Shown here in pieces: positions 45,419-56,686 of a stretch of 64,000 nt of DNA. Under the pieces are notes generated by a model, which made no database searches, was not told the DNA's origin, and saw only the letters and a list, made by a program, of their open reading frames with translations. The DNA is taken from NCBI GenBank assembly GCA_002205965.3, contig NADL03000512.1:992001-1056000 (forward strand). Direction: 5' to 3'. The translations under genes and the position numbers were made by a program. This DNA comes from Kappaphycus alvarezii (Eukaryota > Rhodophyta > Florideophyceae > Gigartinales > Solieriaceae). Each line of letters opens with the position of its first letter. The stretch's first letter is position 1.

Positions 45419-47344
45419 AGTCAAGACGTCTTGAGGAAGGGGCTATAATCATTATCGATGACTGAATGTTTTACAAATATCCATTACTTTCCATCCTAGT
45501 ACAGGTGAATTAATGAGTGTAATTCAACAGACTTTGTTTCGTAGAGTGAAGTAAAAGTGATTTGAAATGTTTACATGATTAGTACTACACTAATCACATC
45601 ACTAGACGTATTAGCAATGACAACTCCATCCTCTATTCCTGGTGTCAACAAAATATCAGTTCAGTCAGACATTCGTTCTCGAATATAAAGCCCAGGTGCC
45701 TTCAGGTTTCCGTTTTCTGTTTCTAAAAGGACGAAAAAATAGCACCGAACATACACTCAGAATTGCAATGGCACGGTATGTCACTGGTTTGAAAGGCAGA
45801 ATACACCATGAAGCGTCTGCTTATAGGGATAGATATGCCTATTGTGCCTGTGAAATTTGCAGTATTCCAAAAGCCACTGCTTTTCTGGATGGGTAGGGAT
45901 CTCCAAAATTTTTTCTTCCATCCTTTACAGTGATACTTTCTTTAACCAAAACACAGTCTAGCTTTTTAAATATGTTACATTTCACATTTGGCCGAGGCAG
46001 GAGAACCACCCTCCAATCCACTAAGCATAGAATCCTCCAATTTTCCCTTTGTTTTTCTCATTCCTATTGACATATAAACAAATTTGTTCAGGCGTTCTGG
46101 ATGATCTCTTTGGATAAAACATAATAAACTACAAGGCTTGAGGCCCAAGTAGACAAATGGACGTTTCAACACGTTACCAAGAAACCCGGATGCCCTGACT
46201 GAACGCGTTGCAAATTCTACGAGAGATAAATCTTCTTTTTTTGTTCCTGCCTCTCGAAAGTCGTACAATTTGTCCTTCTGAAGGTAACTTGTGCTATGAG
46301 GATTTGATTTGGTCCAACAGAACCCGTTTTCCAAGGCAATTCATTCGCGCAGACTGAGGCTGTGTGGTGATCTCATGTTAAAAGGAGGAAGGAAGACAGT
46401 GGAATTTGCAGCGGAAACTAACACTCGAAAATTGGAAAGAAGTTAAAATGGATTGCGGCGCAGGGATAGTATACAAACGATAACAAAAGTGAAGGATGTA
46501 CAACCGACAGATCTACTACTGCAAAAATGGTTGTACTGTGATGCACAGTAAATTATCAATCAGCGATGGAGAATAAGAATTCTCTCATTTTTTCACGGTA
46601 CAGTATCTTAAAAAAATCAATGACCCTATAATTGAGCTCCAAACCTTTGTCTATCAATGCGCCTTGAAATATAAGGTTTAAAAACCCCAACGATTTGCGG
46701 AAAAAACAACGAAATATGCCGGAAATCCAACGGCAAGACGCTAAGAGAAGACGGCTGCGGGTCATGTACCTGGAAGCAGCCGGCAGTTCTATGTGCCACG
46801 TATGTGGCATATTGGGAGACAATAGTTATATCGCGGGAAAGGAGGGGCAAAATTACTGACATGCCAAGACTGACACGTATACAAAACATCGAAAAAGCGA
46901 TATTGCTGTACACAATATATATATAAATATGCAGTCGGGGTGATGGAATTACCAAGATCGGATAGTATTCATAATGAAAATAAAAAAAAATTGTACTTGA
47001 GTGCAGCGGCCGGACCATTAAATTAGAGTACAGTAACGGTCAGTGTTCGGTTGTCGACTGTAATGTATTTTCTGTACAAGAAAAAGCCTTTATCTGACGT
47101 TGTGAACCCCCTAATTGTCACGCAGCTTGAAGAAATTATAGTACAACACTGTTCTGTACGGTTCTAAACTCTGCTCTTTCCCAAAAATGTCGTAGGCGCC
47201 TCTATTATTTTTTCAAAAGACTTCATCCCGCGCATCGCATATAAATTTAACACAAATACAGGAGTGATCCGCAGATGTCTTTATCAGCGCATAGCTTGCA
47301 CAGTGTGGTTTTCTGTTGCAAGGGCGATTCTATCGTGAGCCCCA
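45419..47344. other. Mostly unassigned; contains one protein-like minus ORF
   Basis: Apart from the ORF at 45975-46334 (listed), short ORFs on both strands carry no known motif. A (TA)n tract near 46914-46925 lies inside a minus ORF and argues against that ORF. The region lies between the MULE remnant and the RING gene. Confidence 0.3.
45975..46334 (-). CDS. Unidentified 119-aa ORF
   Basis: The minus frame reads a balanced, protein-like sequence (MENGFCWTKSNPHSTSYLQK, then GTKKEDLSLVEFATRSVRAS and VLKRPFVYLGLKPCSLLCF). There is no signal peptide, membrane segment or known domain. A second minus frame (45839-46021) overlaps its end and could be a continuation after an indel. It may belong to the neighbouring mobile element. 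Confidence 0.3.
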   Translation of the reverse strand: MENGFCWTKSNPHSTSYLQKDKLYDFREAGTKKEDLSLVEFATRSVRASGFLGNVLKRPFVYLGLKPCSLLCFIQRDHPERLNKFVYMSIGMRKTKGKLEDSMLSGLEGGSPASAKCEM

Positions 47345-47454
47345 CTGCACGTGCCTGACGTGGAACATCCGGTTAGTTCTTAGCCGTATAGTCAGACCTG
47401 AAGTGTACACGATAGTTACCCAGTGAAGTAAAGTTTCTTGCAGTGGATCGTCCA
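47345..47454 (+). repeat. Dispersed ~100-bp repeat (CTGCACGTG family), copy 3
   Basis: It begins CTGCACGTGCCTGACGTGG and continues through ACATCCGGTTAGTTCTTAGC, GTATAGTCAGACCTGAAG, TGTACACGATAG and GTGAAGTAAAGTTTC. It lies about 400 bases upstream of the RING gene. No partner in inverted orientation was found to its right. Confidence 0.75.
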
Positions 47455-47834
47455 GCTAAACGTGTGATGCGTTGTTGTGGGCACACTATGTACAGTAGTT
47501 GGAAAGCAGTTATCAACATTATGGACGTACAGTTGATAATAATAATATAGAGTTAAAAAATTTATGTATTAATAGTAATTAAAAGAATCATTCCAAATTG
47601 TACCGTTCCTCTTGTGAATCAGTCGTTGACAGACAGTACATTCGCTAGAAAGTATATCATTGGGTACTGTAATCCTATGTATGCAATGATCCGACATGCT
47701 GTTCACAGTGGTCTGAAAGCAATTAATTTCCATGGGTACTCTTTTTACATTAATTTTGCGTGTGTACAGTGATTGATATGAGAATTCCACGCCATTGACA
47801 TCACAGATGGAAAAAATTAGATGTGAGTAATTAG

Positions 47835-49136
47835 ATGAACGTGGATAGTATTCCATCGAAAGAAATCGCTTCTCTCGCATTCTCAGTTGAGATAATTACA
47901 CTCGCTCCCATACCTAATCCCTTCCGAAACTTTCGAAATCACCTGCAGCTTGCTATGGCACTGTATCATCGGTCAGACCCTCCTTCGCAGTCCCGTATTC
48001 TGCCCGAACAAGATGCATCTTCGAATATTTGCCCTTTGGATGACCGTTCGACACTCCCAGGAGCCTCGAACCATCAAAGTATCCATTCACATGATCCCCC
48101 AGGAATAACGGCGCTTCTTTTATCCGACCGTCTTCCACAAAGTACAAGACTGAGTACCGATCCCAATCTTCGAGACTACATGAGAGAGATTCAGAGTATT
48201 GGGACTGCGTTGCGTAATCTTGAAGAAAAGCTTAACAGGGATTCGTCTGTCAGAGATGATTTTAAGGTTTTGTGTGCTATTTGTCTGGATAAACTTGGTG
48301 ACAGTGATGTCCGGATGAGTTCCTGTGGGCATTTACTTCACTTCGATTGTTGGAAACAACTGTCTTTGGCAGAAGAAGTACGTCCTACACTATTGAATTA
48401 TGAGACACACGAGTATACTAGAAAGGGGCAAGAGGAGGATTCCAGGAGAGTACAAAGGCAGCACGTTGCTTTAGTTGTCAATTGTCCTTTTTGTAGGAAA
48501 AAGGTGTGTTCAATGGACTTGCGTATTCCTCATGGTGTGTTTCAATGCTCCACAGACAAAAGAAAAGGGCCTGTTGGCTGTTTCAACAGTTCAAATGCAA
48601 ACGGAAGCGAAGATCATTCGGGGAGGACTGGTGTAGGAGCAGAGTCTTGATTCTCTCGGATGATGGGGAGGATCACGGTTTGCAGCATCCCCTGTTGGTG
48701 AAACCCTTCTTGAGATATCAAGGCTTCCTGAAGCACCTATGTGATTTGGCGAAACCTTGCGTAAACAATATTCCAATCTGGAAAGGAAGTTGGTCAAGGA
48801 GCATAAAGATCGTCTTGCTGACATTGAAAAGATGGAAGCAGAGATGAAAGAGAAAAAAGCAATCTGATGGACATTGAGATTGAGTTGAAGATGAAAGAAA
48901 AGAAATTGGATGAAGGGCAAAGGAAACTCAGGGAAAATCAAACCGATACCTGTATGGAGAAAACGGCCTCTGCAGTCCTTAGTTTCGGTATAGCATCTCA
49001 AGATGAAGGCCCCAGTTATGATTATAATGCCTCCTATAAGGCATATGGTACGAGATTGAAGCGCGTACGGAAATCAGGTCCAATTAATCGTCCAAGAAGG
49101 GCCGCTCTACCGCACAAGATGAATCATAGAAATTGA
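47835..49136 (+). CDS. RING-H2 finger protein with coiled-coil C-terminal tail; frame broken
   Basis: The frame opens at 47835 (codon 1 ATG), with a likelier ATG at 47955 (MALYHRSDPPSQSR). It is open to the TGA at 48648-48650 (271 codons). Residues C147, C150, C164, H166, H169, C172, C217 and C220 form a C3H2C3 RING (VLCAICLDKLGDSD, then SSCGHLLHFDCW and NCPFC), with a long 44-residue loop before the last pair. A short helix (LRNLEEKLNRD) precedes it. After the stop, another frame reads GETLLEISRLPEAP and LRKQYSNLERKLVKEHKDRL, a strong coiled coil. The original frame resumes at 48867 (MDIEIELKMKEKKLDEGQRK) and ends in a basic tail at 49136. RING plus coiled coil is typical of E3 ubiquitin or SUMO ligases. 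Two frame changes make the full protein doubtful. It converges on the helicase gene at 52.8 kb. Confidence 0.65.
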
Positions 49137-50946
49137 AGACGTGGATCTCCCGGTAAAGAGGTACAAGGGTGAATAGCCGATGAAAAAACTATATAATATC
49201 CTCTTCATTTGGTTTCCGTGCAGAATAAAATGCTAGACGAGAAAGTAGCAGCATTCCTAAAAGAATGTGGAGCATGCTTATGCAGTTCTCTTCTTTAAAC
49301 TGTTTTTGATATAGTATTAGGTTTCAAGTTCGCCCCTTCACAAAGGTGGGTGTAGACTACGTACTGCAGGTTTGTGACTTGAGCTCAGTCAAGAAAGGCT
49401 CAACGTGCTTCCAATATGCTACTAAAGTCCTCTGTCGCTAATGGAATACCAGAGTGCAAAAAGTCCCTTATAGCAGGCCATAGGTCCACATTTTACTTCA
49501 TTGCGGGTAAAGAAACTGGTTCGTTTACCACGAAATAAAAGTAGGTTTGATATCCACCGAGCCATGCAGGTTCGTGATGTCGAAGGGTCGACTGAAAAGA
49601 AAGTAAGGTTGAAATTACTATGGAAAAAACACTAAGAGTTGTTTGTTGCTTCTGTGAACTAGAAAGCTGCGATAACATCAACAAACAGACCAGCATATTT
49701 TTATAGAAACATGGACATCACGGTCAAATATTTTACTATGATTCGGAAAAAGGCAGATTGCGCCATTACCACCACAGTTTAGAAGTGGGCTTCCTCGAGT
49801 TGGCTAGCCAGGAGTACTTTACTGTAGAGTAAGCGTGATGGAATGCAAAAGGAACGTGCAGTATGTACAGCACGACACGTTACTGTACTGTGCAGGCCAA
49901 AAACTGGCCAGTGTCTGGAATGTTGTGCAGATGTAAATGGTACTATACTGTACTCACTACTGTACAATTTTATCATATGAAAAATCAAGATTTGCCGGGT
50001 ACCTTGGTATTTCTTTCATTTCTGCCACCAATAATATCTAAAAATGTCATTTCTAATACTTGTACTATGTTTATAGTACATTGCGTATACGTGAACACGG
50101 TATACGAGAAGTTTCCTGTATCCTGAGACATGAATTGTCGTGCATGGCCACCAAACCATGGTCGAAATAAAGAATGTTGCCTATACAGAACAGAAAGTAT
50201 GTTGCGGCAATGGAGATATATTTGATTGCAAACGTCATTCTAAATTTTTATTTCCTGACTCGAGGACACATGGTATTTGCTATTTCTTCACAACCTGAAA
50301 AACATCCTCAACGTTCATTTGATAAGAAATAAATAGGCTTTTTTGTAATACAGAAATATAGGCCTTTTTTCGACCCCAAAACAATGTAAATCGCCATACA
50401 TGTAGTAAATATCATCGAGGAGTCATACTGTACATTGAAGTAAGTCAAAAAATTATCAATTACCGAGTGGACGCAATTTTAAGGAAAATATTTAGCAGAT
50501 TTGAATATTGGCGGCTCTTGAAGATCCAGAGTTGGAATCTAAACTGCATAAAGTTTAGAGAACCAAAATGGCTTTTATTTATTTTCTAAGGGGTAAATTG
50601 CATTGGTTTTCCAAATAAATTGCTTTTCGGAGAGAGATTATCCATAAGGGAAGGGGTTAGCACCTTTGGAAGTCCTCATTTCTCAATTTAATAGTTTAAA
50701 AACAAAAAATCTCAGGGATATATATCGGTTTTCTTCGTAATACTTTTTTACTGATATTGGGAGATGATTCAGTCACCTTGCTCTCTGTAGGTGTATATGA
50801 ATGAAACACAAGCAGGGTGGTACATCAGGATTTATTATGTTTTTTATTCGTGTGATTATGCGTCTTGTGACGGTATCAAGGGGATTGGGGACGCTGCAGA
50901 AAGAAAGCGGAAATAGTAATGAAAATTTGTCTGGATATTTTCATTT
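49137..50946. other. AT-rich, no gene recognised
   Basis: Contains TACTGTAC-type tracts at 49863-49897 and 49942-49966, and only short ORFs without motifs. Confidence 0.35.
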
Positions 50947-51390
50947 CTAGTGTCTATTGGACCGTTTTCCTCATATGAGTACAACTTTTAGCCCTTTTTT
51001 TTCAATACATTTTTTTTACCTCAGCACATTTCTTGTCCCTCCGCATTAGTTCATGAGTATAGATGTCCGATCAAAACAAACTTTTCAAGATTGTTGACCT
51101 CGGTGAAGTCTAGAGCAGTTTTCCCTCACCAGCTTCCGCTCTTCGCAAGAAGTTGTGAAAACGGCTTCATTTTGAAAGGAAATATAGTTCGTATTATCAT
51201 GGGGGTTTTAGAAACGAGAGAGTATGTACAGTAAGAATTACTGTACTGTAACTTAACAAAAAAACCTTTTTTGCAGTAAAACTTTCAGGCTTCCAAAACA
51301 TTTACTGTTCAAAAATGTAATGGAGACTGTCCTCATATGAGGACAAAGTGTGCCTCATATGAGTACAGAGAATGGTCGTATAGACACTAG
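50947..51390. mobile_element. Small inverted-repeat (MITE-like) element, copy 2
   Basis: The left end is CTAGTGTCTATTGGACCGTT and the right end, read in reverse complement, is CTAGTGTCTATACGACCATT. Eleven terminal bases are identical and most of the next ten agree. Just inside both ends is a CTCATATGAG palindrome. The right-hand block is shared with the copy at 7289-7813. The length is about 440 bases with no ORF. If TA is the target site, the element reads TA-GTGTC...GACAC-TA, as for Tc1/mariner-type insertions, but this is only suggested. Confidence 0.7.
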
Positions 51391-52769
51391 GTATTTATGT
51401 ACAGATTGGAAAATATAAGGCAGGGCTCGCCAAGGTCTAGGCAACTTAATTACGGAAAGGCGCTTGACAAGATGTCATGCAGAGATATACTCCCTCCGGA
51501 CACATCCCTCAAGCTTTTTCATTCACTACACAGCTGTTAGAATAAGTCAACGCAAAATCCGCAACACTCCAGATAGCTATAGGCAGTAACCCCATGAAAA
51601 AGACCAAAAAAGGCACTGAAACCCCTTCAGTGGTTTTCAATAAACGGGTACCAATCCCCCTTTTCTGTAGAAAAGTATGATACTTGGACCTTTTCTGCAC
51701 TATCTTACAAGAGAAAAAAATTAATTTTGATTTAGTTCATGTGGAGCTCACTGGCAATGCATTTGTGCGACTCGAAGAGGGGGAAAAGAGGGTTGGGGGA
51801 AAACATAGCACCCCAATACTCTTTGCACGTTGAAATCTCTGCTTCTTTAGGAAAGACTTCGTTTTCAGTTCGCATCAACCGAATAAGAGGGCAAATGGGC
51901 GGTTATAACAAACATGACTTCTTCTGGGGTAGATAAGTGTCGCTTTACGGTGAAGTTTATTGTCATTTCACTACAGCGGATGAGTGGAATGGTTTTATCC
52001 TAAGGTTCAGCGGAATCGCAAATTCTCTGTACTCCGGTGATATGTACAGTGCACTGCACTGTCCAGTGATCTTTTGGCACTCAAAAATCTTGGCCCAATA
52101 TATTGGCCAGAAAGCATTGTCAATTGATCCAAACTTTTTCAAACTTTTTCAATGAAATATAGAACTTAGTTTAACCTTCAAAGTCTACACGTGGTACAAA
52201 TATTAATTGTGTAAGTATCACAATCTCCCGCTTCTGACGTTTATTTATACTGTATAATTAGCTCTAACACTTTTTTATACTATCAACCATTGTTGTTACA
52301 ATTTTGCATACTGTAGTCCTCCATCATTCTTTATCAAGATCTCGTTCTACACCATAACCAAGGTCATGTAATGCGACCGTTTCCAGTAAAATGACTTTAC
52401 CGAACAGAACCTCTATGGTGATGCGACAACTCCGGCTATGTGTGATCTCTGTCACTGGGAACACAATTAATGCGTCGCTTCTGCTGCATTGTTAGAATTT
52501 CTGGTCAAAAATACATACCTTCTCTGCAGAAAAGACGGAATTCATGCATAGTAATGCAGCCCCATCCATCCTGTCACACGCTCTATACGTTGCTGCAGGT
52601 CTTAATCAGCTAATTTTGCCCCGAAATATATTTTTGCGTATAAAGGCGAGACATAGAGGGTGCGCACGCACTGCGCATCTCATTACTTACTCATAAATAG
52701 CTAAGAACTATGTCCAAGATATGACTACTTACAAAGATCCAACAAGGTATCAATGAGGGAGTATCTCGC
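51391..52769. other. No gene recognised
   Basis: Short ORFs at 51739-51936 and 51937-52155 (plus) have no motif. A 12-base direct repeat (AAACTTTTTCAA) occurs twice near 52132-52153. Confidence 0.35.
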
Positions 52770-55700
52770 TTATTCCCAGAATTTCTTCAGGACATAGTCC
52801 CGATAATTTCGCTTGACATTGAGTGCTTCGACTCCTTCTGTTGTGCATTCATGATTTTTGAGCTCATTGGCGACTTGAAGTACCTTTCTCCACACAACAG
52901 TATTGTTCAAAGTATCCAAACTCCCCACTATTACCAATGCTTCCCTGGCTCTCGACAAAGCGACGCAAGCCCTTCCCTCATTTTCCAGAAACTGAATCAA
53001 AGAATTACAAGTTGGTCGTAGAATACGGCAATCTGGAGCCTCGATTTTGTTCTTGTTTCGAATCGTTGACACAAAAACAATATCAAACTCCATTCTTTGA
53101 ATAAAATCGATAGTCGCGACTTTGATTTTTCTTGTAATATCTGTTTTCCTCAGGTATTAAGAAATAAAACCGACCTGCTTTTGATAAGGAGTTATTACAG
53201 CCACATATGCATGCCGAATTCCGCGCGTCTGTTGAGCTACTATCTTGACTATAACGTCTGACTCACTCTTATTAAAGTATCCATACCCTTCTTGATGTGT
53301 TTCCCACCCAATCTCATCGACATCAAGAACTGTAACGCGCCCGAATTTACCTTGTCCGTAATGCAGCATTCGTGAGTAATTGTTCTGATCCCAAAGGGAT
53401 GTTTTCCGTCTCCCTTGCAGAAGTCTTGAACTGTAAAATGCTGAGCTGACAAGGCTTCCGATGATATGATTACTCCTCTTTTGCGTATTGAGGAAGCAAG
53501 TTACCTCAGAACCAATTTCCATTCCTTGCCAAGAGCTATTCTCGCCGTAATCATGGGTATTTATTGCCCTTGAATGGAAATGTCCACGTTCTTTGACATA
53601 AAATTCCCAATTGGAAAATTAGGACCGGGGAAACGCCTTTCCTTGAGCAGGATCTCCAACAAATAACACCTTGGTTCCTTCATCTGGTTCCCCCACATTC
53701 CCCATAATGTAGTAGATGGACCCAGCAGCCTTTGTTTCATCAGTCAATATACACTCGTCCATAACTATGGTACAGTATGGTAAGACTCAATTCCAATCAA
53801 ACTGCAGGGCAGCTCCAATTGTTGAAACTATGATTAAATGCTCATTAACAATAGCCCGTGCCTCATGAGGCAGAGCTGTTGGTGGTAACTCCGGAGATCT
53901 TCTGGAACGTTTCTTGGGCACATTTTCCTTTCTCCATTCAGGAAACAGAGCGTTCAATTCTCTCTTCTTCGCCCACAGATCAACTTTATTTTCTCCCAAG
54001 CGAACAGGGAGTAGACTAGATGGATCTTGGTTGCCAAAGTATTCCATTATGGACGTAACAGCGTTATCTGCAGCGTGATTTGTTTCCGACAGAAACAGGA
54101 CTCCGTTATTATACCTTATCTCCTGTTTCAGAATCAACCGAAACTTTTTATCAATAGTAGCACGCATGAGAATCGTAGCCATGAAAGATTTCCCGGTCCC
54201 CGGAGGTCCTCGACAGAAAAATACCTGACTCGCAAATGTCCTGTGATCTGGGGCAGAACTGTGACGAGCAGTAATGTTAGCCATATGAAGAAGACGACCT
54301 GAATTTTTCTCCCCAAGAAGCCCGTTCGAAGTAGACCGAGGGTACCACGGCAGGAGCCAAGAAATGAGTAAATTGAGTTGACTCAAGTTCAACCTCAGCT
54401 CATAAGAATACATAACTTCCTTCGCTTTTTCAATAGCACCTTTTCGAAGTTCCTCCGAGACATCGTAACTGTCTACGTCCCAGTTACTCACATCATGTTG
54501 TCCATCGAAGAAGTCATTCACATACTTGTGATAATAAGCCAGAAAATAGGTCAAAAACTTGGCCTTTTTAACGTCTTTGAGGGCATGGATGTTGCCAAAT
54601 GCGTAACCAATCTCTGCTGGTACCTTACCTATACCACGAAAGATTGCACCAAGCATTGAAATGTATAGGCGCAAACTTTCGCAAACCTTGTATATCCTAA
54701 TAAACTCATATCTGAAACTTCTCATCGGCAAGGCAAAGAACTTTGTCTCTCCACAGTCATGCCATAAAATAATTGTAGTTGAACTCACGCCTTCATTATC
54801 AACAATCTTCGGAGACTCGCTGACAATTCCAAAAACCGAACCGAGCCTATTTCCAACATTACAACGCAATTCAATAATATCGTCCCTGCCGAGTGTGCAC
54901 TTTGAAAACGGCCTCCTCCCACACTCGTGGGGTTTGTTTTTACACTTTGTGGACATACAAACGACTAATTTTACTCTACCCATGACCAGATAAGCCTTGA
55001 TCTTTCTGTATTCATCCTCATCGAGAATACTACCCATATCAACCGGTCCAATATTCATGGACGATCCAGTGGGACCCTTACGCTTCCATAACTTCGGCTT
55101 GATGTGTTCCGAATCTAAATCCAAAGAAAAAACGTCACGCCTCCAACTACGAGCGCTACCACCGTTGTCATAACCAAATGGTCCAATGTAGTCAGCATCT
55201 AGACTACTCTCATACGCCAAAATATGCGCTAGTGAGGGTTCTGACATAACTTCGATGCATGAAATGGCAATAATTTCGCGAAGAAACCTCGTTTTCATTG
55301 TTTCCGAGCAAGAAGGGTCCTTGGAAATCCAAGGTAAAGCTTCTTCTCTCATCAAATCATATATATACCCATCTGATGTGTTCCTAGTGTTCTTTAGGGC
55401 CTTTTCCTCGTCTTTTCTCTCCAAATAACGGGTTCTGAACGTGTTCGCACCATTAAAAATGAAATACATACACCAAATTAGAACCTCCTCTTCCTTACCG
55501 TATTCTAGAACATTAAGGGAGTAAACTCCTACAGTTGGTCCACAATCGTATTTTGTACCAGAAGAGATACTTTTTGTCGCATTCATTGGCGTTTTGGGCA
55601 GCCGATAAGAGAGGTGCGGCAAATTCAATTGTTGATTTGCCACATCTGAGGTTTCCTGGGACCGATGGGTTCTGCAGTGGTCTACAACAGGGATTGTTCT

Positions 55701-56600
55701 GTGAACTACAGGTTCTGTTGTTATGTCCTTGTACATAATTGGCGGTAAAGGGGACTGGAAGTTGAGTGTTTTTGGCATTAGTTTGTGAATCTTATTGTAA
55801 AGGACGATAAGATCCTGTTCAACTTCGGCTAGAACGAAGTTACCTAGTCAATCCTTCAGTAGCAGTATAATAAGGCAATGAATGCTATACCAAGCTCCTT
55901 GCGGTACCGCATCTCTTTCGGTGACAGCCGGAGCCCGTACAGCGATTAGATGAGGACTATTTTTTCTCTAAATCTTTCTTCCTTCCATTCCAATGTCCTT
56001 TGCTGCAGTGGTCATAACTTGGGCGGCTATTTTCAAAGAAGAGCGCATGTCGGAGTAAACACGTTCGCGTGTCCTTTCCGGGATCTTCATATTCTGCATA
56101 GTCATCTCATATTCCGGCATTCCATCTGCCGCATCTACAAACACCTGAATATCAATAGACGGCAAATTTTTTCGAATTTTCGCTACCTGAGTTTCTGAAA
56201 ATATTTCTTGATGATCTTTATTTCTTTCATCTTGTTAGTTAGTAGTGACTACTTGCTTCTGCGTTGATCTTGGTACAACCCTCGATTGGTTCGATTCTTC
56301 TGATATGTTTTCCTGTAGCCTTGAATCATCCGGCAGTAACCTCGTGATATAGTCAGTGAGCCCCAAAATATGCATAGAAAGTATTTGCATGAAAACGCGT
56401 GCCTCGGGTGTGAATGACATCCCTTCTTTGGTTCAGGCCGTTTCCTTGAATATCGGTGGAAAAATTGCAAACAACCTCTTGAGGCCCTTTTCTTGTAAAG
56501 CTGGATTTTTCACCCCGGAGTCTCCAGATTACGAGTGTAGTTCGCAACCAGCAAGTAGTCCGAGTGAAGAAACAAGGAATCGGATAAAGGGTAACAGAGC
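52770..56600 (-). pseudogene. Upf1/ZNFX1-type SF1 helicase, one frame with eight in-frame stops
   Basis: One minus frame carries the whole gene. The longest open piece (55778-53787, 663 codons) has a non-helicase N-half with a Cys-rich segment (CMSTKCKNKPHECGRRPFSK), then LRLNLSQLNLLISW (Q-like motif) and GPPGTGKS (Walker A, residue ~521). SETNHAADNAV and HLIIVSTIGAALQF follow (motifs Ia and Ic). Past a TGA at 53787 come VMDEC (motif II, 53753-53767) and VLFVGDPAQ (motif III). Past a TAA at 53619 come FYSSRLLQ and VAVITPYQKQVG (motif V region). Past a TAA at 53157 come RMEFDIVFVSTIR and RACVALSRAREALVIVG (motif VI). Upstream stops are at 55848, 55968, 56235, 56433 and 56529. No frameshift is needed over about 3.7 kb. 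Upf1-like helicases unwind RNA or DNA 5' to 3' and act in RNA decay and antiviral/small-RNA pathways. The gene follows the Ulp1-like gene closely. Confidence 0.8.
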
Positions 56601-56686
56601 ATGGCTTCGAATATTGGTGCTGCAGCCCCTACCGCGGAAGTTGGAAGCAAATGTCCGCAGCCAAATGAACCGCGCCCAATGCAAAA

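Noticed and set aside
52770-56600. Stop-codon reassignment in the helicase
   Set aside because: Stops of all three types interrupt the frame, and long ORFs elsewhere end normally, so a variant code is not supported.
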